Origin: JAAYOS01 sp050950785 | Lineage (GTDB): Bacteria; Bacillota; Clostridia; Oscillospirales; JAAYOS01 | Assembly: GCA_050950785.1 (NCBI GenBank) | Contig: JBMNIG010000006.1 | Location: 24,048-88,047, forward strand | Direction: 5' to 3' | DNA length: 64,000 nt | Part shown: positions 35,293-43,780 of the stretch, piece by piece | How positions within the stretch are numbered: the stretch's first letter is position 1 | Layout: each line of letters opens with the position of its first letter | Made by a program: the position numbers and the translations under genes | Notes under the pieces: generated by a model | What the model was told of the DNA's origin: nothing | Seen by the model: only the letters and a program-made list of their open reading frames with translations | Database searches by the model: none

Positions 35293-36483
35293 ATGTTACG
35301 GCATAATGTATTTTATATGAAACTCAAGGGATTTATCCCATGTAAGCGATGGCTTTCTCTGATGCTTGCCATTATGTTGCTTTGTATGCTACAGAGTCCA
35401 TCCTTGGCCGCACCGCAAGGTCCGGAGGTGAACGCGAAGTCCGCTGTGCTGATAGAAAAAAGCACAGGCCGCGTTCTATATGAGCATAACTCTCATCAGC
35501 CGCTTGCGCCCGCTTCCGTTACGAAGGTCATGACTCTCCTTTTAGTAGGCGATGCTATAAATAAGGGGAAAATAACTTACGATGACATCGTAACCACATC
35601 GGAGCACGCCGCCTCATTGGGGGGCAGCCAAATTTATCTTGAACCGGGCGAAAAGATGAGCGTCCATGATATGCTGAAAGCCGTAGTAGTCAGTTCGGCA
35701 AACGATGCTTCAGTTGCCCTTGCAGAGCATATCGCAGGCAGTGAAACAGCCTTTGTTTCCTTGATGAACCAGAAGGCGGAGCAGTTGGGAATGAAGGACA
35801 CAAATTTCGTCAACGCTCATGGGCTCGATGCCGAAGGACATGTCACATCTGCTTACGATATCGCACTTATGAGTCGGGCACTGCTGCTGGAGTTCCCTGA
35901 TATCAAGAAATATACCACCATATGGATGGATTCCGTTAGGAATGGGGACTTCCAGCTTGCGAATACAAACAAGCTTATCCGGACATATGACGGCTCAACC
36001 GGATTGAAAACCGGCTCTACGTCGGGTGCAGGGTATTGCCTGTCTGCGACTGCTGAACGGGACGGCATGGAACTAATATGCGCCATAATGGGCTCGCCAA
36101 CCTCAAAGGACAGATTTGCAGCCGGCAAAAGTCTTCTTGATTATGGCTTTGCAAACTATGCGTTGATAGAGGTTTTCCCGAAGGATGTATTGCTGCCTAT
36201 ACCGGTAAAGCTCGGTGAGTATCCGGAAGTTCAACCTATAATTGCGGGTGATAACAGACTTATTGTAGACAAAGGCATTGAAAAAGACCTTGAGCAAAAA
36301 GTTGAACTTGTCGACACGGTAGAAGCCCCTGTGCTCACCGATCAGAAACTAGGCGAGCTTGTTGTCTATTCAGGAGACGAGGAAATTGCAAGAATACCCA
36401 TATTAGCCTCAAATGAAGTAAAGCGCCTCACCTTTGGCGGATTGTACGGAAAGCTGTTTAAACATCTTACCATGTCACGTTAG
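35293..36483 (+). CDS. D-alanyl-D-alanine carboxypeptidase (S11 family)
   Basis: A 396-residue penicillin-binding protein of the DacA/DacF type that trims the terminal D-Ala of peptidoglycan peptides. It has a signal sequence (hydrophobic residues about 24-36, cleavage near LAAPQG). Active-site motifs are SVTK (SxxK), SSANDAS (SxN) and GLKTGSTSGAG (KTG). A C-terminal beta domain and an amphipathic tail (LYGKLFKHLTMSR) would anchor it to the membrane. GAGGTAATT precedes the ATG at 35293. The last codons and the stop fall inside a short tandem duplication. Confidence 0.94.
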   Translation: MLRHNVFYMKLKGFIPCKRWLSLMLAIMLLCMLQSPSLAAPQGPEVNAKSAVLIEKSTGRVLYEHNSHQPLAPASVTKVMTLLLVGDAINKGKITYDDIVTTSEHAASLGGSQIYLEPGEKMSVHDMLKAVVVSSANDASVALAEHIAGSETAFVSLMNQKAEQLGMKDTNFVNAHGLDAEGHVTSAYDIALMSRALLLEFPDIKKYTTIWMDSVRNGDFQLANTNKLIRTYDGSTGLKTGSTSGAGYCLSATAERDGMELICAIMGSPTSKDRFAAGKSLLDYGFANYALIEVFPKDVLLPIPVKLGEYPEVQPIIAGDNRLIVDKGIEKDLEQKVELVDTVEAPVLTDQKLGELVVYSGDEEIARIPILASNEVKRLTFGGLYGKLFKHLTMSR

Positions 36484-36516
36484 CCAGTCCAAAGATGTCA
36501 CGTTAGCGGTCCAAAG
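36472..36516. repeat. Near-perfect 22/23-bp tandem duplication over the carboxypeptidase stop codon
   Basis: 36472-36494 and 36495-36516 both begin ATGTCACGTTAGC and end GTCCAAAG; they differ by one deletion and one substitution. The TAG in the first unit is the stop codon of the upstream gene. Confidence 0.9.
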
Positions 36517-36613
36517 TTTCGAAATTAGCATGTTTACCCTTGCAATTGAGAGTAATTTGAAATAAAATAACTTAAGTATATTACAGATTTTACAATTTCA
36601 AGGGAGGACATTT

Positions 36614-37948
36614 ATGCTTCGAGTAGACACAGGTAATATATTCCCCTTTGTGGAAAAAGCCGCCTATCAGGAAATGGCGGTGGAAATAGAAAAGGCACAC
36701 CGGACTCTTGAGGCCGGCGACGGTGCAGGTTCAGATTTTCTGGGCTGGGTAAGGCTCCCAAAGGAGTATGACCGGGAGGAGTTTGCCCGTATCAAGAAGG
36801 CTGCGGAAAAGATAAAATCCGACTCCAAGGTGCTGGTAGTCATAGGTATCGGGGGCTCATATCTTGGAGCCCGTGCCGCCATTGACTTTCTCCGCTCACC
36901 AAACTACAACCTTATTCGTAAAGACACTCCCGATATCTTTTTTGCGGGAAATAACCTCAGCGCCTCGGCTGTCAACGAATTGATCGATCTCATCGGCGAC
37001 CGGGATTTTTCTGTAAACGTAATTTCAAAGTCAGGCACCACCACCGAGCCTGCGATCGCATTCCGCATTTTCAAGAAACTTGTTGAAGATAAATACGGTG
37101 TCGAAGAGGCAAGAAAGCGCATCTATGCGACAACCGACAGCTCCAAAGGCGCACTCAAAAACCTTGCTGATGCTGAAGGTTATGAGTCCTTTGTAATTCC
37201 CGACAACATTGGAGGACGTTACTCCGTGCTTACAGCTGTCGGTCTTCTGCCCATGGCAGTTGCCGGTATCGACATAGACGCAGTCATGGCGGGAGCCAGC
37301 GAAGCAATGGAGCGCTTTACCGATAAGTCCCTGGACAACCCTGTTTGGCAGTATGTTGCCGCTCGCAACTTGCTATATCGCAGTGGAAAGACCATAGAGG
37401 TGCTTGCCGCTTATGAGCCCTCCTTCCGCTTTATGGCCGAATGGTGGAAACAACTTTATGGCGAAAGCGAAGGCAAGGATGGCAAGGGCATCTATCCCGC
37501 ATCCGTTGATTTCACTGCAGACCTACACTCCATGGGTCAATACATTCAGGAAGGTATGCGCAATCTGTTTGAAACCGTGGTTCACATCGAAGATGCACCC
37601 GGCAAAGTACTGATTGAAGCAGATGAGCAAAATATCGACGGTCTCAACTTCCTTGCCGGGAAGGACCTTCACTTTGTAAACGAACAGGCCTTCCGAGGAA
37701 CACTCCTTGCCCATGTGGACGGCGGTGTACCAAATATCATCGTAAATCTCGATAAAATCGACGAAGAAAACTTTGGATGGCTTGTATACTTCTTTGAGCT
37801 TGCATGCGGCATCTCGGGGTACGTGCTCGGCGTAAATCCCTTTAATCAGCCCGGTGTAGAGGCTTACAAAAAGAACATGTTTGCCCTTTTGGGTAAGCCC
37901 GGATATGAAGATCAGCGCAAGGCTCTTATGGAGCGGCTCGAGCAATAG
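36614..37948 (+). CDS. pgi: Glucose-6-phosphate isomerase
   Basis: A 444-residue enzyme interconverting glucose 6-phosphate and fructose 6-phosphate, the Bacillus-length form. Motifs: VVIGIGGSYLGARAAI, VNVISKSGTTTEPAIAFR, GGRYSVLTAVGLLPMAVAG, EWWKQLYGESEGKDGKG and NPFNQPGVEAYKKNMFALLG. AGGGAGG precedes the ATG. It is monocistronic, with terminators on both sides of the converging neighbour. Confidence 0.97.
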   Translation: MLRVDTGNIFPFVEKAAYQEMAVEIEKAHRTLEAGDGAGSDFLGWVRLPKEYDREEFARIKKAAEKIKSDSKVLVVIGIGGSYLGARAAIDFLRSPNYNLIRKDTPDIFFAGNNLSASAVNELIDLIGDRDFSVNVISKSGTTTEPAIAFRIFKKLVEDKYGVEEARKRIYATTDSSKGALKNLADAEGYESFVIPDNIGGRYSVLTAVGLLPMAVAGIDIDAVMAGASEAMERFTDKSLDNPVWQYVAARNLLYRSGKTIEVLAAYEPSFRFMAEWWKQLYGESEGKDGKGIYPASVDFTADLHSMGQYIQEGMRNLFETVVHIEDAPGKVLIEADEQNIDGLNFLAGKDLHFVNEQAFRGTLLAHVDGGVPNIIVNLDKIDEENFGWLVYFFELACGISGYVLGVNPFNQPGVEAYKKNMFALLGKPGYEDQRKALMERLEQ

Positions 37949-37996
37949 TAAACATATAAAGGCTTAATTCCTATATTTGTAAAACATGCGCGATAC

Positions 37997-38046
37997 GCGG
38001 CGATTAGAAGTACAGCTTTCTTTTCGCCGCTTTTACTTTTGTATTT
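37997..38046 (+). terminator. pgi terminator
   Basis: GCGGCGA (37997-38003) pairs with TCGCCGC (38023-38029), followed by TTTTACTTTTGTATTTTT. Confidence 0.65.
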
Positions 38047-38055
38047 TTACCAAAA

Positions 38056-38104
38056 AAGAGCGTACCCGATAGGTTGAGTACCTATTTGATACGCTCTTGT
38101 TAAT
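38056..38104. terminator. Second hairpin terminator between pgi and the converging P-loop gene
   Basis: AAGAGCGTA (38056-38064) pairs with TACGCTCTT (38090-38098), with an inner ATAGGT/ACCTAT stem. An A-run precedes it, so it suits minus-strand transcripts as well. Confidence 0.75.
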
Positions 38105-38159
38105 TTCACGAGTGTTTTTGGTATATTAAAAACGCAGCAATGCAAACCGCAAGCTGCTC

Positions 38160-38570
38160 CTAAATGAACCTCTTGATGTCCTCCGTGGCTTCCTCGACAG
38201 CAGCACTGATGGCAACGGTAAAGTTAATGCCGTTTTGCTCACCAAACTTTTCAAGCCACAGAAGGAACTTGCCAGCTTTATCCATGTCGTTCTCGCCGCC
38301 GGCCTTCATCAAATTGTCTATAAACACATGAGTTATGTCATAATTCCCGGCATAAAGTCCGCTTATGAATCCCTCCAACATCTCAAAGCTGTAGATGTTA
38401 TAGTGAGAAATATCAATCAGGCGGGCTTTGTAGTTTATATCGTACGTAAGCTTTTTGCCCCGTTCGATGCATACGACACTGCCCTTTTCGGTATCAATGG
38501 CGGAGTTGACAAGCTCGATCATCCTCTTTGTCTTCCCGGAGCCTTTCAACCCCATTACTACCTTAACCAT
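38160..38570 (-). CDS. Small P-loop protein of unknown function
   Basis: A 136-residue protein beginning MVKVVMGLKGSGKTKRM, a Walker A motif (GLKGSGKT) at the very N-terminus. A hydrophobic strand ending in Asp (ITHVFIDNLMKAG) could be the Walker B equivalent. The rest alternates strand and helix. It is too short for a full AAA or ABC protein and resembles small nucleotide-binding proteins of unknown role in Clostridia. The ATG at 38570 follows AAAGGGGGT. The longer frame to 38630 lacks such a site. Confidence 0.75.
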   Translation of the reverse strand: MVKVVMGLKGSGKTKRMIELVNSAIDTEKGSVVCIERGKKLTYDINYKARLIDISHYNIYSFEMLEGFISGLYAGNYDITHVFIDNLMKAGGENDMDKAGKFLLWLEKFGEQNGINFTVAISAAVEEATEDIKRFI

Positions 38571-38872
38571 AGTAATTACCCCCTTTACAATATGGACGTC
38601 ATAATAAAAGTTGGGACACATTAGAATCAAGAACCCGGTTGCCGAACCTCTCTTTTCTTGTACCTATAGTACCATAGTTTTTATGGCTGTTCAACCAAAT
38701 AGAGGCTCTACTTTATAAATTTTCTATTAATAATTATTTGCAGATTTTTGGCATGAATTCTAAATTATGTGTCAAATATTTAATTAATGAACAAATTTGA
38801 AGGATCCTATAGAATTAATCCCGCCCTGCGTGCATATATCTGTTTCAGACAAGTCTTACGCGGGGGTGGACT
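38571..38872. other. 302-base AT-rich divergent region
   Basis: Carries a weak plus-strand promoter candidate, TTGCAG (38738-38743), 17 bases, TAAATT (38761-38766). No gene or structured RNA seen. Confidence 0.35.
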
Positions 38873-39658
38873 ATGAAACGAGTGGCTAAAAAAATAAAAA
38901 TGTTTTTGAGTAACGATTCGAAAAGGACTGAATACATCTTAAAGGGTATCACTTTCGTCACAAGTGCGATTTCCCTTACATTGATCTTAGTTATGGTGCT
39001 TACAAGCCAATCCGGTGAAACGAAAACACCACCGGGTGAGGTCAATATTTCCAACAGCCTTGACAGTAATATTGATAAAAACGCCGACAAAGGATCGGAA
39101 GATCAAACTTCTCAGCATCCCTCTGGCAAAAACGATGGCAGCAACGAAAACATCGATAACAGCGACAGCTCTACAATAACAGCTCCACATGAAGAAAGTC
39201 CGAGTCCAAAATCGAGTGAGCCTTTGTCGCTTACACTATCTTTGACCGACGCAGAAGCCTCGGATCTGCTGTCTCTAGCATTTTCAGAACGATTTTCTAT
39301 AACAGATGTCAAAGTTTCCTTCCACTCTCCCGATACTGTTAAAGTTCAGGGAAATATGGAAAAAGAAAAGTTGGGAGAGCTTTTTTTAGAGCAGGATCTT
39401 CCTCTGTTGCGGGCAGCACTGATACTTGCCCCGGAGGTGCTTGAAGGAGAACTTGTCTTTGCCCTGTCCCTCGATGATGGCATCCTTACAGCCACACCGG
39501 AACGTATATCGGTAAATAGGATAAATTTGACCCGTTTCGTTCCGCCTGGAGCTGTGGAGTCGGCAAACGAAGCGCTCAGGTCGCTAATGCCCGAACAGGC
39601 TTCGATCCACTCGTTAAAAATTGAGGACGGCTTGATCACATTTACTCTTCATGCCTGA
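38873..39658 (+). CDS. Membrane-anchored protein with a disordered linker, unknown function
   Basis: A 261-residue protein: a basic N-terminus, one transmembrane helix at about residues 24-44, a polar linker (about 48-113) of Ser, Asn, Asp, Pro and Thr, then a folded C-terminal domain of about 145 residues with alternating strands (SITDVKVSFHSPDTVKVQG, ELVFALSLDDGILTATPERI). The domain should lie outside the membrane. No family recognised. GGGGGTGG precedes the ATG. It stands alone and is followed by a strong terminator. Confidence 0.75.
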   Translation: MKRVAKKIKMFLSNDSKRTEYILKGITFVTSAISLTLILVMVLTSQSGETKTPPGEVNISNSLDSNIDKNADKGSEDQTSQHPSGKNDGSNENIDNSDSSTITAPHEESPSPKSSEPLSLTLSLTDAEASDLLSLAFSERFSITDVKVSFHSPDTVKVQGNMEKEKLGELFLEQDLPLLRAALILAPEVLEGELVFALSLDDGILTATPERISVNRINLTRFVPPGAVESANEALRSLMPEQASIHSLKIEDGLITFTLHA

Positions 39659-39766
39659 TAATAGTAGCAGATAGCCTCTTAAACACCAAGCGAATATATT
39701 CGGCAGATCATGCTTATAATACCATTGGACTTCTTAACAAATAGGTTTCTACTCCTTTTTCAGTAA

Positions 39767-39805
39767 AGGCGTGTCTCGGACTTCGCTCCAAGACACGCCT
39801 CTTAC
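39767..39805 (+). terminator. Terminator after the membrane-anchored protein gene
   Basis: AGGCGTGTCT (39767-39776) pairs with AGACACGCCT (39791-39800), with an inner GGA/TCC pair. It lies between converging genes. Confidence 0.85.
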
Positions 39806-39882
39806 TTTATTTCATCCGCATCATGCCTTTACATGGTATTGATGTCGCGATAGTTATCGGCTATGCGTATTTTCTTTGCTTA

Positions 39883-41508
39883 TTAGTACATTCCGTCCAT
39901 GCCTGCGGCGGGATTGGGTGCAACCGGCTGGGGCTCCTTCTTGTCGGAGACAAGTGACTCGGTTGTGAGGACCATGGATGCAATCGATGCAGCATTCTCA
40001 AGTGCCGAACGGGTCACCTTCGTGGGATCTACGATACCGGCCTCGATCATATTTACATAGGTCTCGTTGAGTGCGTCAAAACCTGTGCCCGGCTCAGCGT
40101 CCTTGATCTTCTCGAAGACAACGGATCCGTCAACGCCAGCGTTGATAGCAATCTGACGAACCGGCTCTTGGAGAGCACGTGCAACGATCCTTACACCGGT
40201 CTTCTCATCACCCTCGGTGGTCTCAAGCAAAGCTTCTACTGCAGGTATAGCATTTACGAAAGCGGTTCCGCCACCGGATGTGATGCCTTCCTCAACAGCT
40301 GCGCGTGTTGCGTTGAGAGCGTCCTCAATGCGGAGCTTCTTCTCCTTCATTTCGACCTCTGTGGCTGCGCCAACCTTGATTACAGCAACGCCACCAGAAA
40401 GCTTTGCCAGGCGCTCCTGGAGCTTCTCGCGATCGAAATCTGATGTGGTAACTTCGATTGCAGCCTTGATCTGATTGATGCGGCCCTTGATTTCCTCAGG
40501 ATCTCCTGCACCGTCGATGATGATGGTGTTTTCCTTCTGAACCTTGACTTGACGTGCGCGTCCGAGCTGGTCGATAGTTGTCTCCTTAAGCTCAAAGCCA
40601 AGTTCCTCAGATATAACTTCGCCACCGGTGAGTACAGCGATGTCCTTCAACATCTCTTTGCGGCGATCTCCAAATCCGGGAGCCTTAACGCAAACACAGG
40701 TAAATGTTCCGCGGAGCTTGTTGACCAGGATGGTTGCAAGAGCTTCGCCCTCTACGTCCTCGGCGATAATGACAAGCTTTTTGCCCGACTGTACTATCTG
40801 CTCAAGCAGTGGAAGAATGTCCTGAATGCTGGAAATCTTCTTGTCTGTGATGAGTATATAGGCATCCTCGATGATGGCTTCCATCTTATCCGAATCGGTG
40901 ATCATGTAGGGAGAGATGTATCCACGGTCAAACTGCATTCCCTCTACAACTTCGGAATATGTCTCAGCTGTCTTGGACTCCTCTACAGTGATAACTCCGT
41001 CATTTGAAACCTTTTCCATTGCCTCGGCTATCAGGTTGCCGATAAACTCGTCACCGGAAGAGATAGCGGCAACGCGTGCAATGTCTTTGGAACCGGCAAC
41101 TTTCTGTGTGTTGTTCTTTATCGACTCAACAGCCGCTTGTACAGCTTTTGCAATACCGCGCTTCATGATCATTGGGTTCGCGCCTGCTGCCACGTTCTTT
41201 AGACCTTCGCGGATAAATGCTTGTGCCAGCAGAGTTGCAGTGGTTGTTCCGTCACCGGCAACATCGTTTGTCTTTGTTGCAACTTCCTTTACCAACTGCG
41301 CACCCATGTTCTCAAAGGGATCGTCAAGTTCGATTTCCTTTGCAATTGTGACACCGTCATTGGTAATTGTGGGTGCCCCAAACTTCTTATCGAGAACAAC
41401 GTTGCGTCCCTTTGGACCTAGTGTGATTTTTACTGTATCTGAAAGCTGATTGATGCCTCTTTCAAGGGCTCTGCGTGCTTCTTCTCCATAAATCAAGATT
41501 TTGGACAT
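39883..41508 (-). CDS. groEL: Chaperonin GroEL
   Basis: A 541-residue Hsp60 subunit of the double-ring folding chamber. Motifs: TLGPKGRNVVLDKKFGAPTITNDGVTIAKE, split across the ATP site; VAGDGTTTATLLAQA; AAVEEGITSGGGTAF (signature); and a GMDGMY tail, a shortened form of the usual Gly-Met end. It follows groES by 33 bases in the same transcript and is controlled by the CIRCE element upstream. GGAGGTAG precedes the ATG. Confidence 0.98.
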   Translation of the reverse strand: MSKILIYGEEARRALERGINQLSDTVKITLGPKGRNVVLDKKFGAPTITNDGVTIAKEIELDDPFENMGAQLVKEVATKTNDVAGDGTTTATLLAQAFIREGLKNVAAGANPMIMKRGIAKAVQAAVESIKNNTQKVAGSKDIARVAAISSGDEFIGNLIAEAMEKVSNDGVITVEESKTAETYSEVVEGMQFDRGYISPYMITDSDKMEAIIEDAYILITDKKISSIQDILPLLEQIVQSGKKLVIIAEDVEGEALATILVNKLRGTFTCVCVKAPGFGDRRKEMLKDIAVLTGGEVISEELGFELKETTIDQLGRARQVKVQKENTIIIDGAGDPEEIKGRINQIKAAIEVTTSDFDREKLQERLAKLSGGVAVIKVGAATEVEMKEKKLRIEDALNATRAAVEEGITSGGGTAFVNAIPAVEALLETTEGDEKTGVRIVARALQEPVRQIAINAGVDGSVVFEKIKDAEPGTGFDALNETYVNMIEAGIVDPTKVTRSALENAASIASMVLTTESLVSDKKEPQPVAPNPAAGMDGMY

Positions 41509-41541
41509 AATTTACTACCTCCGTCTTAAAATGGCCTAGAC

Positions 41542-41826
41542 CTACTCAACAATCGCAAGAATGTCGCTTTGGCGAACAATTGTATACTCAGTGTCGTCGA
41601 TTTTTACTTCGGTACCTGCGTACTTGCTTGTGATGACCTTATCCCCGGCCTTCACATGCATGACGATTTCCTTGCCGTCAACATTTCCACCGGGACCCAC
41701 CGAGATTACCTCAGCAATCTGGGGCTTCTCCTTAGCTGCTCCGGTAAGGATAATTCCACTCTTGGTTGTTTCTTCAACCTCAACCATCTTTATGACGACT
41801 CTGTCTGCCAAAGGTTTCAAAGTCAT
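41542..41826 (-). CDS. groES: Co-chaperonin GroES
   Basis: A 94-residue subunit of the heptameric lid on GroEL: LKPLADRVVIKMVE at the start, the mobile loop TTKSGIILTGAAKEKPQ, EVISVGPGG and DKVITSKYAGTEVKID. AGGAGGC precedes the ATG. First gene of groES-groEL. Confidence 0.98.
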   Translation of the reverse strand: MTLKPLADRVVIKMVEVEETTKSGIILTGAAKEKPQIAEVISVGPGGNVDGKEIVMHVKAGDKVITSKYAGTEVKIDDTEYTIVRQSDILAIVE

Positions 41827-41876
41827 GCTAGTTGCCTCCTTATTTTTTCTATATACTAGTTAAATTTTGAATTATA

Positions 41877-41903
41877 TTAGCACTCTCATCATGTGAGTGC
41901 TAA
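41877..41903 (-). promoter_or_regulatory. CIRCE element (HrcA operator)
   Basis: TTAGCACTC, nine bases, GAGTGCTAA: a perfect match to the CIRCE consensus. It overlaps the expected transcript start of groES-groEL, so HrcA repression and heat induction are expected. hrcA is not in the window. Confidence 0.97.
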
Positions 41904-41914
41904 TCCTACCACTT

Positions 41915-41943
41915 ATTATAAATACGACTGATGGCATTATCAA
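41915..41943 (-). promoter_or_regulatory. groES-groEL promoter
   Basis: On the minus strand: TTGATA (41938-41943), a 17-base spacer, TATAAT (41915-41920), directly upstream of CIRCE. Confidence 0.9.
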
Positions 41944-42011
41944 TCCTAATTTTGCACAAATTTCAGCTTTTATCCTTAATTATTTTGTAATGGATCAAAT
42001 TAGCATCCAAT

Positions 42012-42983
42012 TTAGCGGTTATATTTACGTTTGCTCTCATATACTTTATTTTTCTTTACAAAAAAGTCAAAACTGCCCTTAGGAGCAAAAAACTTGATAC
42101 GGTGCCGGGAAAGCTGCATTGTTACTTTCTCACACTTATATACTTCACCGTCAATATTGACCTCATCTCCACCAGGGCCGCAGTCGATCGTCATAGACCG
42201 TCCTCTTCGGTGTAATATCAAATCGCTAAGCTCCCGGTACCTGCCCTCGGAGTACTTTTTTATCAATGTTGCCACCTGAAAAACGGAGGCTTTCTTTACA
42301 AGCAAAAAATCCAGAATGCCATCGGTTGGATCGGCATCCGGAACAGGGTTATATCCTCCTCCGTAGAAGCGGGAGTTAGCACAAACCAACAAAGAATAAT
42401 CACCGTCAAGCTGCTCTCCGTCGACTTGCACCCTGTATCGACGGCTAATTCCCTTAAAGAGATTATAACCAGCCGAAAGTGTAAAGGCGGTATATGGCTT
42501 GACATAGGGAAACTTTGAAAAAATATGGACATCCCCGGCAATACGGGCGTCAAATCCTACCGAGCAAATGTTGATTGAATATTTGTCCATACATTCAATC
42601 AGGTCAAACTCCATACTTTCGCCGTCAGCGAGCTCCTCCAGAGAATAGAATCTGGACATATGGCGCCCAAAAAGCTTTACAAAGTCGTTTCCCGTTCCGC
42701 AGGGGTAGTGTGTAATCTCTACGTTCTCCAATCCTATCGCGCCGTTGACAACCTCGTTTAGTGTTCCGTCTCCGCCGCATGCATACACGCGCCAGTGGTC
42801 TCCGTCAGATGCTACTTTTCGCACGATTTCAGTGGCATGTTTAGGATGCTCGGTTATTGCAACACGGTAAGTCTCCTTGCGCTTTGCCATAAGTCTTTCG
42901 ATTCTTATTTTCAGTTCGTCGGTGCGGTCGATCTTCCCCGCCTTTGGATTTATAATAAAAAGATGATTCATCACAGCCCACAC
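42012..42983 (-). CDS. Diacylglycerol kinase-family lipid kinase (YegS/DagK-like)
   Basis: A 323-residue soluble lipid kinase. The N-terminus has FIINPKAGK and the nucleotide loop YACGGDGTLNEVVNG, followed by YPCGTGNDFVKLFGR. A C-terminal domain carries PVPDADPTDGILDFLLVKK and the GGDEVNIDGEV acidic motif. It probably phosphorylates diacylglycerol or a related lipid and returns it to phospholipid synthesis. It stands alone. Confidence 0.93.
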   Translation of the reverse strand: MWAVMNHLFIINPKAGKIDRTDELKIRIERLMAKRKETYRVAITEHPKHATEIVRKVASDGDHWRVYACGGDGTLNEVVNGAIGLENVEITHYPCGTGNDFVKLFGRHMSRFYSLEELADGESMEFDLIECMDKYSINICSVGFDARIAGDVHIFSKFPYVKPYTAFTLSAGYNLFKGISRRYRVQVDGEQLDGDYSLLVCANSRFYGGGYNPVPDADPTDGILDFLLVKKASVFQVATLIKKYSEGRYRELSDLILHRRGRSMTIDCGPGGDEVNIDGEVYKCEKVTMQLSRHRIKFFAPKGSFDFFVKKNKVYESKRKYNR

Positions 42984-43407
42984 ATTTCTTTTTCTATTAT
43001 ACTAATATTATACCAAAAAACCCACATTCGGTTATACTGCTCCTTTGTGGGTATAGATCAAAAATTGTCAAACGGACATTGTGCGATGTTCTAATGTATG
43101 ATCAGCTTATTAATGTCACGCTAATGCCTATTGTATTCTATACATCCCGGGCATATAAAATTCTGACTGGAATGTTTCTTCTACAGTATCAGAATAGTAA
43201 TAGAATTGATTCTGGTAACAACTTTATCTATATCACAACCTATTGATAATACCTTAGAAAATAATGTCTTTCCTATTTTAGCTGAATAAAAGGTGTTTGT
43301 CTATACAGAACAGGCAATTTTTTGCAACTATAAGCTTAGTATGCAGATATCAATACGAAATATCACTTAGTATATAGACGCTAATATTGCTGCTTTTGAA
43401 AAAAGTG
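42984..43407. other. AT-rich intergenic stretch without recognised gene
   Basis: About 420 bases between the lipid kinase and the rpmB promoter. I see no coding frame with a ribosome binding site, no tRNA and no clear riboswitch. Confidence 0.5.
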
Positions 43408-43436
43408 TTGCAATTTTGCAGTCCTTCTGTTATTAT
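43408..43436 (+). promoter_or_regulatory. rpmB promoter
   Basis: TTGCAA (43408-43413), a 17-base spacer, TATTAT (43431-43436), about 65 bases before rpmB. Confidence 0.6.
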
Positions 43437-43500
43437 ACATAATGTCGCCCAAAAGGGGCTTTGTTTAGATTTACTTTTGCTCAAAAGGAGGTGCAGGAAT

Positions 43501-43689
43501 ATGGCTAAATGCGGGATTTGCAGCAAGGGTGTGTCCTTTGGTATAAAGGTGTCCCACTCACACAGACGTTCCAACAGAACTTGGAAGCCTAACATAAGAC
43601 GCGTTAAGGCCATGGTCGACGGTACACCGCGCCATGTCTATGTCTGTACCAGGTGCCTCCGTTCCGGCAAGGTGACACGCGCGGTTTAA
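43501..43689 (+). CDS. rpmB: 50S ribosomal protein L28, zinc-binding form
   Basis: A 62-residue ribosomal protein: MAKCGICSKGVSFGIKVSHS, NRTWKPNIRRVKA and YVCTRCLRSGKV. CxxC pairs at residues 4-7 and 50-53 mark the zinc (C+) paralogue. The ATG at 43501 follows AAAGGAGGT with nine-base spacing. It has its own promoter and terminator. Confidence 0.97.
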   Translation: MAKCGICSKGVSFGIKVSHSHRRSNRTWKPNIRRVKAMVDGTPRHVYVCTRCLRSGKVTRAV

Positions 43690-43712
43690 AATCGAACACA
43701 TTGTTGAGTATT

Positions 43713-43746
43713 AAAGCTTTGCTGATCAAGCAGAGCTTTTTGCTTT
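43713..43746 (+). terminator. rpmB terminator
   Basis: AAAGCTTTGCT (43713-43723) pairs, with one mismatch, with AGCAGAGCTTT (43728-43738), followed by TTGCTTTT. Confidence 0.8.
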
Positions 43747-43780
43747 TCAGCATATATTTGCAGCCGATAGCAGAAAAATA

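Noticed and set aside
42984..43500. tRNA or riboswitch upstream of rpmB
   Set aside because: No cloverleaf, no conserved riboswitch core and no terminator/antiterminator pair could be found by eye.
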